Assembly: GCA_017615275.1 (NCBI GenBank)
Contig: JAGAAO010000005.1
Coordinates: 1-55,743 of the forward strand
Direction of reading: 5' to 3'
Length of the DNA stretch: 55,743 nt
DNA from: Butyrivibrio sp.
GTDB lineage: Bacteria; Bacillota; Clostridia; Lachnospirales; Lachnospiraceae
Shown here: one piece after another, positions 7,872-16,320 of the stretch
Position numbering within the stretch: the first letter of the stretch is position 1
How the letters are laid out: each line of letters opens with the position of its first letter
Position numbers and translations under genes: made by a program
The notes under the pieces: model-generated
The model's database searches: none
What the model saw: the letters and a program-made list of their open reading frames with translations, nothing else
Told to the model about the DNA's origin: nothing

Positions 7872-9794
7872 TTATGTGCACACAATCCTGCATGTACCTT
7901 CGTCTGCGACGGTCGCTGTAATTCTGTACACACTATGCTTCCACGCTATCTTAAGCCTGTCATCGGTGATCGGAAATTCCCTGATATTCGTCTCGGTCAC
8001 ACCTTCAATGCTTATCTTGCCTATATCGGCAACTTCAATAACGGTTTCGTTGTCGCTCTGTGAAATTATCCTCGGCTCGTCGTATGTCATAATGCCGATC
8101 ACTGCGGTAAGCTCGCCGTCGTACTTATCACAAATTGTTATATCGCCGCCCTTTTTAAATACCACATTCCTGACATAGCTTCTTATCCTCGGATCCGCGT
8201 ATGCTCCCGCAATATTCATAGTAAGAGATGCAGTTTCTTCGCAAGAACCAAGAATACAATCTACATCCGAAGCGCCGTGAGCTTCGCCGGGTTTCTGCAT
8301 TACAATATCCGGATTGTAAACGTCGCCCTCGGGATCTTCTCCAAACTTTGATACAATCTTCGGATCTTTTTCTGTATCAAGGAAAGTTGGAAGGTTATGG
8401 AACTGAGACTGCATCGTCCAGATCTCATAGCGCCTGTCTGAGAACGTCTTCTGCGTATACGTTCCGACTCCCAGATCTATCACAAAAGGCTTTCCGTTCT
8501 TATACACAGTAAACGAGCCAACATCGTTATGATTGTGGCTGTCGCCGTTATCTCCTGCCTTGGCGGAAAGTGTGTAAGTATCATCGCTTGCAACCATAAG
8601 CCTCATACTCTCAAACCATGAATCCTCAGGCCGCACGCTGCTCTCAGGCAGCGCAAGCATCTCATCATAAGCAAATGCCTGCATCACATGGTAAAAAAGA
8701 TTTATCTCATCGGATATAAGCCTCTCATCCGTACTCTCACTCTTAAAGTCACATGCTGCAAATCCCACAAGGCTCTCATCTTTTACAGCTTTTCCAAAAA
8801 GATATTCCCTTGCAGTCCTTCTTCCGGGAAGTGCGCTGCAATCCGCGAAATTGACATAGTACCCGTCTCCCGCGTGCATCTTAACAATATAATTTGCAAC
8901 ATTCCTTATAAGCTCTTCGTCATAGACCTTGGAAAACTCACGCTCTCCCTTTTGCTCAAGAGCATTTCTCATAAGCTCAAGGCATCCAAAAAGTGTAAGC
9001 GCCGCATGCGAATAATACTGTGCGCCCTCATCGCATCCACCGTCATCTCCGTACTCATCAAGAAAATAATCACAGGAAGCCGCTGCTTTTTCAAGGAATC
9101 TCCTTCTCTCATCTTCTGTAAAAAAGCTCTCATCCCTTGTAAGCACGCTTGCGAGGACATTCTGTGTACACCACGAAGTCCAGTTACACATGGGCTCTTT
9201 TCCGTTTCCCATCCACCAGAAATGCATGTTCATGTAGGGCTCAAAAATTCTCTCCTTAAGCCTTTCATTCACATATCCGCTTATATATGGACTAACCCTT
9301 ACAAAGACAGGCCTTAACAGATACTCGCAAACCGCGATCTCAGCTCCCGTCTCCGCACAAAAAAGATCGATCACAGGCCTTGTGACATCGGGCATAGACT
9401 CCTGTTTTGCATCTCTTATATACGTATTGTGCGCAGGCAGACACCATGTGGTCTCCTCAAGGATAAGATACAATCCGTCAAGTATATCATCGACAAAGCG
9501 CCCTTTATTCTCCACACATTCCGCCATCACGAGCTTATTTAGTTTTCTTCTTCTCGGGAAAAATTTGTCTTCAAATCCAAGCCTGTCGCCTGTCTTTAAG
9601 AACTCTCTGAAATCAGAGATAAGAAGCATGGTCCAAGGCTCATTAAGAGCCTTCTCCCCTGCTGAAATAAGATCGTTTTTAAGTTCATCCGAAAGAGCAT
9701 TCCATCTGTCCCTGTCGGATATATTGGGATAAAGATCGAAGATCCCGCATCCCTTTGTATGCTTAAGAAAATCCTTAACCACTGTCCTTGGCAT
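7872..9794 (-). CDS. Heparinase II/III family protein (putative polysaccharide lyase)
   Basis: The 640-aa protein has the two-domain plan of heparinase II/III-type lyases: an N-terminal alpha/alpha toroid up to about residue 390 and a C-terminal beta-sandwich. Expected active-site positions are present: N204 in the NWTSW motif, tyrosines Y260/Y261 in GCDEGAQYYSHA, and histidines H420 and H422 in GDSHNHNDVGSF. Relatives cleave heparin, heparan sulfate, alginate or other uronic-acid glycans by beta-elimination, giving the unsaturated ends that GH88 removes. There is no signal peptide, so the likely substrate is an imported oligosaccharide. It lies four bases after the discoidin-like gene with GGAGAG upstream. 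Confidence 0.82.
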   Translation of the reverse strand: MPRTVVKDFLKHTKGCGIFDLYPNISDRDRWNALSDELKNDLISAGEKALNEPWTMLLISDFREFLKTGDRLGFEDKFFPRRRKLNKLVMAECVENKGRFVDDILDGLYLILEETTWCLPAHNTYIRDAKQESMPDVTRPVIDLFCAETGAEIAVCEYLLRPVFVRVSPYISGYVNERLKERIFEPYMNMHFWWMGNGKEPMCNWTSWCTQNVLASVLTRDESFFTEDERRRFLEKAAASCDYFLDEYGDDGGCDEGAQYYSHAALTLFGCLELMRNALEQKGEREFSKVYDEELIRNVANYIVKMHAGDGYYVNFADCSALPGRRTAREYLFGKAVKDESLVGFAACDFKSESTDERLISDEINLFYHVMQAFAYDEMLALPESSVRPEDSWFESMRLMVASDDTYTLSAKAGDNGDSHNHNDVGSFTVYKNGKPFVIDLGVGTYTQKTFSDRRYEIWTMQSQFHNLPTFLDTEKDPKIVSKFGEDPEGDVYNPDIVMQKPGEAHGASDVDCILGSCEETASLTMNIAGAYADPRIRSYVRNVVFKKGGDITICDKYDGELTAVIGIMTYDEPRIISQSDNETVIEVADIGKISIEGVTETNIREFPITDDRLKIAWKHSVYRITATVADEGTCRIVCT

Positions 9795-9798
9795 GATA

Positions 9799-10587
9799 TC
9801 AACTCTCCGTTCCGTATACTTCTATCTGCGTAAGCGCAGGGAACGGGCTCGGATCATCCGCCTTTATAAGCTTTCCAAGCTTTATCCACCTTATCTTTTC
9901 CTTCTCTATGAAAAAAACATGTGGCTCTCCCACTTTTTTATCCATAGTGACTACTTTTTCAGTGCCGTCTGAAAAAGTAAATGTAGCCTGTACCCACCAG
10001 TTATCATGCGGAAAATCCGCTCTGGTATAAAGAACTATCCTGTCAAAATCAACTTCTCGTCCAAAATCAAGAGTAAACTCCGCATCGTCCTGCATATTGA
10101 TTCCCCAGGACTCATATGGCCACTCTCCGTGGGAAAGCGTAGCTATGCAGCCGTCAATCGCATTTCTTGCCGCAAAAACAGCCTCGCCTCTGGTCTCAAC
10201 ATTTGCCGAAGCATGCGGATAAACTCCGCTTTCTTCATGCTGATCGAACGGATTCTTTGCAAGATTCTTGTAGTTTCTTATCTCATAAGAATAAGCTTTC
10301 CTTATGCTGATAAGATGCCTGTTTCCAAAGAAAGCAAGCGGATTATAGCTTGTCTTTTTCTCATAAAACGGCACTTCAAAAAGAACAGTCTCTCTGTCTA
10401 TAATACAAAATGCCTCATCAACTGCTGCGTCCACCTTAACTACATAAAACTTACCGGGCTCAAGTCCCGAAAATTCTATGAAATCACCTTTCCTGTACTC
10501 GCCGTCCCAGGCAAGAAGCACACTGTCTTCCCCTTCACTTTGCGCCTTGGAAACATGATCCCAATCGTTATATACGGAAATCTTCAT
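9799..10587 (-). CDS. Uncharacterised protein with discoidin (F5/8 type C)-like domain
   Basis: I do not recognise a named family. The first 110 residues are beta-rich with no clear motif. From about residue 120 the sequence has the look of a galactose-binding/discoidin fold: SANVETRGEAVFAARNAIDG, then SWGINMQDDAEFTLDFGREV and DRIVLYTRADFPHDNWW, ending in a strand typical of these domains (FPALTQIEVYG). Such domains bind sugars at the surface of enzymes. The protein has 262 aa and no signal peptide, and it lies between the TPR lipoprotein and the heparinase-family gene with 11 and 4 nt gaps, so a role in handling the same glycan is likely. It might be a stand-alone carbohydrate-binding protein. 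Confidence 0.65.
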   Translation of the reverse strand: MKISVYNDWDHVSKAQSEGEDSVLLAWDGEYRKGDFIEFSGLEPGKFYVVKVDAAVDEAFCIIDRETVLFEVPFYEKKTSYNPLAFFGNRHLISIRKAYSYEIRNYKNLAKNPFDQHEESGVYPHASANVETRGEAVFAARNAIDGCIATLSHGEWPYESWGINMQDDAEFTLDFGREVDFDRIVLYTRADFPHDNWWVQATFTFSDGTEKVVTMDKKVGEPHVFFIEKEKIRWIKLGKLIKADDPSPFPALTQIEVYGTES

Positions 10588-10598
10588 GTCACTGTCCT

Positions 10599-11750
10599 TT
10601 ATCTGGTTGAAATAAAGACATTTTCTCTTATTGCTTCTTCATCGGAAGGATACAGCTCCAAATATTTAGCCATCTCCTCTTTTGCAAGATTAAATTTGCC
10701 CATGTGCTCATACGCCGTTATCCTGTTGAGCATCAGTGGCTGATTCATCGAACTGTCATTGATATCAAGCGCCTCTGCAAAGGTCGCAACGGCTTCTTCA
10801 TAACATTGCATAGCTCCGTCATAATTACCCTGTGCCAAAGAAAAATCTCCCTGCCTGATCTGACACATTCCGAGTTTGTTCCGTACTCGCGCACTCTTCG
10901 GATTGTTGCTCACGTACGGCTTATAAATACGCAGCGCTGCATCATAATCTTCACGCCTCTCTTCTATCATACCAAGAAGAATCACTGCGTTTTCTCTGTC
11001 CTGATTTCTCTCATTTCTGGCTTTCTCAAGGAATTTCTGAGCCTCTGCGTTATCTCCGAGATAAAAATACATCTGCCCTTTTTCATAATTGTTCATCGAA
11101 GCCTTGCCGCTGTTAAGCGTATTCTGAAGAATCGCCACACCGTCATCATCGTAATGATACTCACTGAGGGCTTTATATATCATTATCACCATCGAATAAT
11201 CTTTAGGATTGTAACGGATAGCAGTTGTGAAATCAGAAAGTGCACTGTTTGCAAGTTCGCTCTTCTCATCATCCGAACCCTTCTCGAGTGCAGTCATATT
11301 CTTCTTGCTCTCCGCATCCTGTGCCAGCTCGCACACACCACGCAAATAGTATGCGTTACTGTCTCTGTCTCTGAGATCCAAAATGGCATTATATCTTTCC
11401 AGCGCGTTATCATACTCGCCCAGTTTCATATATGCCTCGGCAATGTAGTAATTGGTGTCAAAATCCATGTCATCAACCACGCCGTTGTCGGTATCGAGAG
11501 ACATCTGAAGTTCACTTACCGCCTGCGCATAGTCTCCGGTATATAAATATGCGATTCCTTTTCCTCTGTGTACTAGGCACGCATCCTCTCCGTTTGCTTC
11601 AGCTTCCCCAAAGCTCTCCAAAGCTTTTGAGTACTCATGTTTTTCTATGTAAGCAAATCCGGAATCTATCCCGTGTCTGCCTGAAATAGAGCCACATCCG
11701 CTGAGCATAATAGAAATGCATATCATGCCTGCTAGAGCTCTGTACTTCAT
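10599..11750 (-). CDS. TPR-repeat lipoprotein
   Basis: The protein starts with a lipoprotein signal (hydrophobic stretch and lipobox LSGC, cysteine at residue 19), so it should be anchored on the outer face of the membrane. Residues 30-380 hold about eight tetratricopeptide repeats, for example SKALESFGEAEANGEDACLV and SNAYYLRGVCELAQDAESKK. TPR lipoproteins act as scaffolds; the partner is unknown. It lies 13 nt behind ridA and 11 nt before the discoidin-like gene. A second TPR protein is found further up in the same run. GAGGGGA serves as the ribosome binding site. Confidence 0.75.
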   Translation of the reverse strand: MKYRALAGMICISIMLSGCGSISGRHGIDSGFAYIEKHEYSKALESFGEAEANGEDACLVHRGKGIAYLYTGDYAQAVSELQMSLDTDNGVVDDMDFDTNYYIAEAYMKLGEYDNALERYNAILDLRDRDSNAYYLRGVCELAQDAESKKNMTALEKGSDDEKSELANSALSDFTTAIRYNPKDYSMVIMIYKALSEYHYDDDGVAILQNTLNSGKASMNNYEKGQMYFYLGDNAEAQKFLEKARNERNQDRENAVILLGMIEERREDYDAALRIYKPYVSNNPKSARVRNKLGMCQIRQGDFSLAQGNYDGAMQCYEEAVATFAEALDINDSSMNQPLMLNRITAYEHMGKFNLAKEEMAKYLELYPSDEEAIRENVFISTR

Positions 11751-11763
11751 TCAATCCCCTCGT

Positions 11764-12138
11764 TTATCCCAAATATGCTATCACTTCAACCTCGCAAAGA
11801 ACGTCTCTGGGAAGCTGTTTAACAGCTACGCAGCTTCTTGCGGGCTTACCTGTAAAATATTTCTCATAAACAGCGTTAAACGCTGCAAAATCACTCATCT
11901 CATCAAGGAAGCATGTTGTCTTAACCACGTGCTCGTAGTCAGTTCCTGCTGCCTTTAATATCTCTCCGATATTTCTGCAAACTCTGTCTGCCTGATCGGC
12001 GATAGTTGTTGTATCTATCTCACCGTTCTCGGGATTGATTGGAATCTGTCCTGATGCATAGAGAAAATCTCCTGCCTTGATTGCCTGTGAATACGGTCCG
12101 ATCGCTGCCGGTGCCTTTTCTGTCTTAATATATTCCAT
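11764..12138 (-). CDS. ridA: RidA family protein (reactive intermediate/imine deaminase)
   Basis: RidA hydrolyses reactive enamine/imine intermediates such as 2-aminoacrylate made by PLP enzymes. At 124 aa it has the full family length. Motifs are GPYSQAIKAG near residue 14, YASGQIPINPENGE, the conserved arginine in PARSCVAVKQLP (about residue 105, carboxylate binding) and the C-terminal CEVEVIAY. It has a very good ribosome binding site (TAAGGAGGG). Its place between a surface-glycan cluster and a TPR lipoprotein is probably only an operon position. Confidence 0.92.
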   Translation of the reverse strand: MEYIKTEKAPAAIGPYSQAIKAGDFLYASGQIPINPENGEIDTTTIADQADRVCRNIGEILKAAGTDYEHVVKTTCFLDEMSDFAAFNAVYEKYFTGKPARSCVAVKQLPRDVLCEVEVIAYLG

Positions 12139-12158
12139 TTTACTTCCCTCCTTATATT

Positions 12159-12401
12159 TTAAGGATTCTCGCCACCAAATACTGCGGTAACATAGAAACC
12201 TCTTGCATTCTCTTCAACCTTCGTAACAACACCCTCTCTCTCAAGCATTCGCTCTCTGAAAGGAAAGTTACCGGACATTGCAAGAGAAGGATCTATCGTA
12301 TAGTAGTAATTACTGGGCAAAACGCCCTCGGTAACCGTGACATGATCTCCCTCTTTTAAAAGACCGGGTCGTTCCATTTTGAATGTCATTTCTCTAGCCA
12401 T
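12159..12401 (-). CDS. Uncharacterised 80-aa protein
   Basis: The product is a small soluble protein with no known motif. It begins MAREMTFKMERPGLL and has two probable beta-strand regions (HVTVTEGVLPSN, GVVTKVEENARGFYVTAVF), suggesting a small beta-barrel or SH3-like fold. It has a clear binding site (GGGAG) and sits in the run with gaps of 13 and 20 nt to the SGNH gene and ridA. Position and codon use support a real gene, but no function can be offered. Confidence 0.7.
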   Translation of the reverse strand: MAREMTFKMERPGLLKEGDHVTVTEGVLPSNYYYTIDPSLAMSGNFPFRERMLEREGVVTKVEENARGFYVTAVFGGENP

Positions 12402-12414
12402 TTTACACTCCCGC

Positions 12415-13350
12415 TCATTTTTTTACAATTGCATGATGGAGCAAGAATTCGTACCATCCCTGATATGCCGACGCCTTCAAATGCACTCCGTCATTCGTAA
12501 GATCAGCTATCAGATTTCCGTTTTCATCATCTATTGCTTCGTTCATATCTATATAAAAGATATCTTTTCCGTTTGCAAACTGCTTCAAAGCTTCATTTCT
12601 CTCATTTATGCTCGGATTGTTGAAGATCTTGTCCTTCTCACTCTTCTGCTCCGAAACATGCATGATACCCTGGATATATATTATCGCATTGGGCTGAAGC
12701 TCTCTTATTCTGGCAAGTACTTCGCCATACTTGTTGATGAATGTATCAACATCTCCCACACCCATCTCATTAAGTCCGAGCATTATGTATATCTTGGCAA
12801 ATTCCTCATCCTCAAGTGCCTGCTCGACAGTGATCTTACCTTCATCTGTCTCTATAAAGTCTTTTTCAAGTACTTTATGTATGGAAAGCGAAACCTGTGC
12901 ATAGAACGTCGCTCTGGCACTAAGTTCTTCGCAGTACTCGGAAAGACCTACGGTTCTCGAATCTCCTATAAACAGAGCATCATCGAAATAGTCCTCCGTA
13001 ACCTCGGTAAGTTCATAGGTTTCCTCTGCTTCATTTCCGGACGCATCATTACCTGACACATTACCTGCCTGAGTATTATCATCCTTCAAAGCATCCCCGT
13101 TAGCGGCAGCGTCACCGCCGGTCGCTTCGCCCTGTCCCGAAGAACTTCCCTTGTATGAAAAAGCATCCCAAGGCATCATTCCATCGGAAATACCCTTGAA
13201 CATAGCTACGAACAAAGGCATCTGCGCAGGATCAACCCCAACCATATATTCAGCATAAGCCGAATCTTTAAAGGAAAAGGTAAATGCGGATATAGTTATT
13301 GAAAGTATCGCCACGCCAATAAGCAACGGGCATGTTTTAAAACAATTCAT
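12415..13350 (-). CDS. Membrane-anchored SGNH/GDSL hydrolase-like protein
   Basis: One N-terminal hydrophobic segment (residues about 9-28) anchors the protein and places the rest outside. A low-complexity linker rich in Gly, Asp, Asn and Ala (about 70-110) leads to an SGNH domain. The nucleophile serine is in FIGDSRTVG (about residue 130), the Asn block is GLNEMGVG, and the catalytic Asp/His pair is NDGVHLKASA near the C-terminus. Members next to MBOAT proteins transfer or remove O-acetyl groups on surface glycans. The neighbour 14 nt upstream is such an MBOAT gene, so joint action is likely. Confidence 0.8.
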   Translation of the reverse strand: MNCFKTCPLLIGVAILSITISAFTFSFKDSAYAEYMVGVDPAQMPLFVAMFKGISDGMMPWDAFSYKGSSSGQGEATGGDAAANGDALKDDNTQAGNVSGNDASGNEAEETYELTEVTEDYFDDALFIGDSRTVGLSEYCEELSARATFYAQVSLSIHKVLEKDFIETDEGKITVEQALEDEEFAKIYIMLGLNEMGVGDVDTFINKYGEVLARIRELQPNAIIYIQGIMHVSEQKSEKDKIFNNPSINERNEALKQFANGKDIFYIDMNEAIDDENGNLIADLTNDGVHLKASAYQGWYEFLLHHAIVKK

Positions 13351-13364
13351 TCCTTACACTTTCT

Positions 13365-14732
13365 TCAGAATCTGAAATACATAAACGGATTGCCTGCCGA
13401 GTTGGACAGACTGTAAACCGAAAACCAAAATATTGCCAACAAAATAATCGTACAAATCGGATTCTTTCTGTGCTTCTCAAAAAATTTAAACACATGAGGT
13501 ATAAGCAGGATAAGTCCCGCGATCATGAAGCCACCGAACAATCCGAGATTTTTGATATAATCATTGCCGTTTACCGCAACGCCCGTTCCAAAGAAAGGGA
13601 AAAGCCTTGTGAAATACAGCATAAGCTCATTTGCGTCGGATATGGCAAAAACTACCCACGTAAGAGGAATGAGCACAAGTACATTAAATCTTCCGACTAT
13701 AGCCTTAACGATTCCTAGCTTTTGTAATACAAAGCGCTCAAACACTATTATTGCAAAAAGAATGAGTCCCCAAAGAATAAAGTTTAGTGTAACGCCGTGC
13801 CAGAATCCGGTCACAAGCCATACAACGAGAAGATTAAGAATGATCCTGATGGGTTTAACTCTGCTTCCGCCCAGGGGAATATAGATATAATCTCTAAACC
13901 ATGAACCGAGAGTTGCATGCCATCTTCTGTAGAACTCAGAAACACTGGCTGCACCGTACGGATGATCGAAATTAACAATAAAAGGGAATCCCAACATAAC
14001 TGCTATACCTGACGCCATAAGGGAATAACCCCAGAAATCGTAAAACAGGTTCAAAGAATATCCAACCGCTCCAACCCATGCAAGAGGAGTTGATATACTC
14101 TCATATCCGATCTTATCTATCTCATTCCAAAGCATTGCAAGATGATCCGCAATAATAACCTTCATTGCAAGACCAACGATAAAATACCTGATTCCGTCCT
14201 CGATATTCTCAAATATCTCTTTTACAGTACTCTTTGTTGCACAGGGAATAATGTCCAGATTATCGCTGTAATCCGAATAACGCATGATCGGTCCCATTAC
14301 TACCTGCGGGAACATGCAAAAATAAGCCGCAACATCGACAAAGCGCGGCTCTCCGTCATACCTCTTTAAATATGTATCAGCCTGAAAAGAAATCATCTTA
14401 AAAGTATAGAAGCTGATTCCAATAGGCAAAAGTTCACTGTTAACAAACTGCCCCAAGATCTTGAACTCAATAAGCATGAGCGCATCGATAATAACAATAA
14501 AAGCCAATAAACCTTTCTTTTTCTCGGCACCTCTTATTGCTCTTGCAAACAGGTAGTTGACTATAACAGCTCCCAAAAGAGCCGGAAGCATCTTGAAATC
14601 CCCTACAGCATAAAAAACCAAGCTACCTAAAAGTAATGTCCACGTTCTGCATGTAATGGGAGTCAGATAAAACAATATTAAAAAAACCGGTAAAAACCTA
14701 AATATAAAACTTAAATCCGAAAAATTTATCAT
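13365..14732 (-). CDS. MBOAT family O-acyltransferase (AlgI/DltB-like)
   Basis: This 455-aa integral membrane protein has about ten hydrophobic segments and the signature of AlgI-type acyltransferases: SEFYRRWHATLGSWFRDYIY, then IPLGGSR, and the active-site histidine in TGFWHGVTLNFILWG. Such proteins move acetyl groups from the cytoplasm to exported polysaccharides. Together with the SGNH protein downstream it forms a typical two-part O-acetylation system. The polymer is unknown; no glycan synthesis genes are in the window. GGAGAG stands close to the ATG. Confidence 0.88.
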   Translation of the reverse strand: MINFSDLSFIFRFLPVFLILFYLTPITCRTWTLLLGSLVFYAVGDFKMLPALLGAVIVNYLFARAIRGAEKKKGLLAFIVIIDALMLIEFKILGQFVNSELLPIGISFYTFKMISFQADTYLKRYDGEPRFVDVAAYFCMFPQVVMGPIMRYSDYSDNLDIIPCATKSTVKEIFENIEDGIRYFIVGLAMKVIIADHLAMLWNEIDKIGYESISTPLAWVGAVGYSLNLFYDFWGYSLMASGIAVMLGFPFIVNFDHPYGAASVSEFYRRWHATLGSWFRDYIYIPLGGSRVKPIRIILNLLVVWLVTGFWHGVTLNFILWGLILFAIIVFERFVLQKLGIVKAIVGRFNVLVLIPLTWVVFAISDANELMLYFTRLFPFFGTGVAVNGNDYIKNLGLFGGFMIAGLILLIPHVFKFFEKHRKNPICTIILLAIFWFSVYSLSNSAGNPFMYFRF

Positions 14733-14756
14733 CTCTCCACATTTTTCCTAATTCTA

Positions 14757-16139
14757 TTAATCTCCGGAGCTGTTGATCTCCGCAAGCTTTGTTTTTGCAG
14801 TCTTAGCGCTCTGTGAGTTAGGGAAATCGTCTACAATCTTTTTGTATAATTCCTTCGCCGCCGCGATATCCTTAGCGTCCTTGTTCTCCTTCTCATAGTA
14901 CGAATTTGCAAGATTAAAAAGTATATTTACATTATTTTCTCCATCGTACTGCTTTGCCTTATTGAGCTTCTGTATAGCTGTATCGTAATCTTTCTTCTTG
15001 TAAGCATCTACTCCGTCTTTTAAATACGGTGCTGCAAGCTTAGGTCCGACTTTCTCTATAAGAGCATCATAAAGCGCATAGAAATCGGGATAAGAGCTTC
15101 TCTTGATACTGTCAATATTCACCTTATCCATCGCCTGAACCATTCCGTCAATATCGGAAGGATCATTAAGATATATTCCGATTGCTTTCATAAGGCTGTT
15201 CGAAGCGGATGAAATTGATGTATTGTCTCCGCCTTCGTAGCCGCCGATCTCTTTTGTAAGTTTATCGTTCTCAGTCTTAAGATTCTGGATCTGACGCTCG
15301 TACTCTGCAATCTTTGCAGACTTCGAATCTGACTCTTCGCTGATATTGGCAATCTTTTCCTTGGTATTGGAATTGATACTCTCAATTCTCTGAGGCAGGA
15401 TCAAAAAGCATGCTGCCGCAATTCCAAGGATCATACCAAGTACAATTCCCCAGATTGAGCCTGACTTGGTAAACGCAGACTGCTTACGGGGCTGAATGAT
15501 CATCTCATTCCCGCTGTTATATCTGATAATATCATCATTCTTGGAGGATGATGTATCAGAAGCAAGCTTGCCGCCTTCTCCGGGAGCGATCATGTTCTCC
15601 GCTTCCTTGAGATAGCGCCTTGCTGTAAGATTTCCTGTATCAAGTTTCAGCACTTTACCCGCTTCAACTTTGACTCTGTCATAGTTTCCACCTTTAAGGT
15701 AAAGAAGTGCCAAAAGAATATGTGCCTTAATAAATCCCGGGTTGATCGTAAGCACCTTCTTGAGCTGTATAACCGCGAGATCCAAACTGTCCTGATGACA
15801 GTAATTAAGTGCTATATTAAACTTTTTAATGGTCTGATTTATGTTCTCAAGCTTCGCAGGACTGTTTCTGACCATGTCCATATACTCATCCGCAATATTA
15901 TCTTCAGGTCTCAGATTCTTACTGATAACCCACTCCGAAAGAGCGGCAACAACCTCTCCGATCTCATAATAGATAAGTCCCAGAAGGTTCCTGGCATCGA
16001 TATTGTTCTTATCCATCTTAAGACTCTGCTGTAAAGAATCTATAGCGCCGGACAAATCCCTTACTCCGGCTTTCTCAAGACCATCGTTGTAAAAAAAGTT
16101 AGATAAGCTCTCGAGCTTTTTGTATGTAGCGATAGCCAT
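14757..16139 (-). CDS. TPR-repeat membrane protein with coiled coil
   Basis: The protein of 460 aa has a clear order: TPR repeats at about 1-205 (NIDARNLLGLIYYEIGEVV, GFIKAHILLALLYLKGGNY), one transmembrane helix at about 230-250 (IWGIVLGMILGIAAACFLIL), a coiled coil at about 260-300 rich in K and E, and a second TPR block at about 370-455. It thus has TPR domains on both sides of the membrane, N-terminal part inside. Its function is not known; it may organise a surface or division complex. Its ATG overlaps the TAA stop of the small 54-aa gene by one base (TAATG), with GAGGAG within the small gene's end, so the two are coupled. Confidence 0.75.
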   Translation of the reverse strand: MAIATYKKLESLSNFFYNDGLEKAGVRDLSGAIDSLQQSLKMDKNNIDARNLLGLIYYEIGEVVAALSEWVISKNLRPEDNIADEYMDMVRNSPAKLENINQTIKKFNIALNYCHQDSLDLAVIQLKKVLTINPGFIKAHILLALLYLKGGNYDRVKVEAGKVLKLDTGNLTARRYLKEAENMIAPGEGGKLASDTSSSKNDDIIRYNSGNEMIIQPRKQSAFTKSGSIWGIVLGMILGIAAACFLILPQRIESINSNTKEKIANISEESDSKSAKIAEYERQIQNLKTENDKLTKEIGGYEGGDNTSISSASNSLMKAIGIYLNDPSDIDGMVQAMDKVNIDSIKRSSYPDFYALYDALIEKVGPKLAAPYLKDGVDAYKKKDYDTAIQKLNKAKQYDGENNVNILFNLANSYYEKENKDAKDIAAAKELYKKIVDDFPNSQSAKTAKTKLAEINSSGD

Positions 16140-16303
16140 TACTTACTCCTCTTTGTACTCTCTGCTTCCTGTTTTGCATCCTTAAGGAGCTTTATGAGTA
16201 CATCTGACATATCATCAAGATCCTGATTGTAAATAATATCCTCAGCATCTTCAATTTCCAAACTTGGTTTGAATTTCTTCAATTCTTCCTCAAAATTTAA
16301 CAT
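16139..16303 (-). CDS. Uncharacterised 54-aa acidic protein
   Basis: A short reading frame fills the gap between folC and the TPR membrane protein. It begins MLNFEEELKKFKPSLEIED and continues as a charged, helical, acidic sequence ending AESTKRSK. The gap to folC is only 17 nt, GAGGAAG lies six bases before the ATG, and its TAA stop shares one base with the next ATG, which is the way real operon genes are packed. It has no membrane segment or cysteine. I do not recognise a family; the coupling suggests a partner of the TPR protein. Confidence 0.7.
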   Translation of the reverse strand: MLNFEEELKKFKPSLEIEDAEDIIYNQDLDDMSDVLIKLLKDAKQEAESTKRSK

Positions 16304-16320
16304 TATTCTTCCTCGTGTTA

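Noticed and set aside
10006-10743. Long plus-strand frame of 245 codons opposite the discoidin-like and TPR genes
   Set aside because: It lies antisense to well supported genes, is rich in K, I, S and C as shadow frames are, and lacks a binding site.
10704-11546. Plus-strand frame of 280 codons opposite the TPR lipoprotein
   Set aside because: Antisense shadow of a gene with clear TPR repeats and lipoprotein signal; no promoter or binding site was seen.
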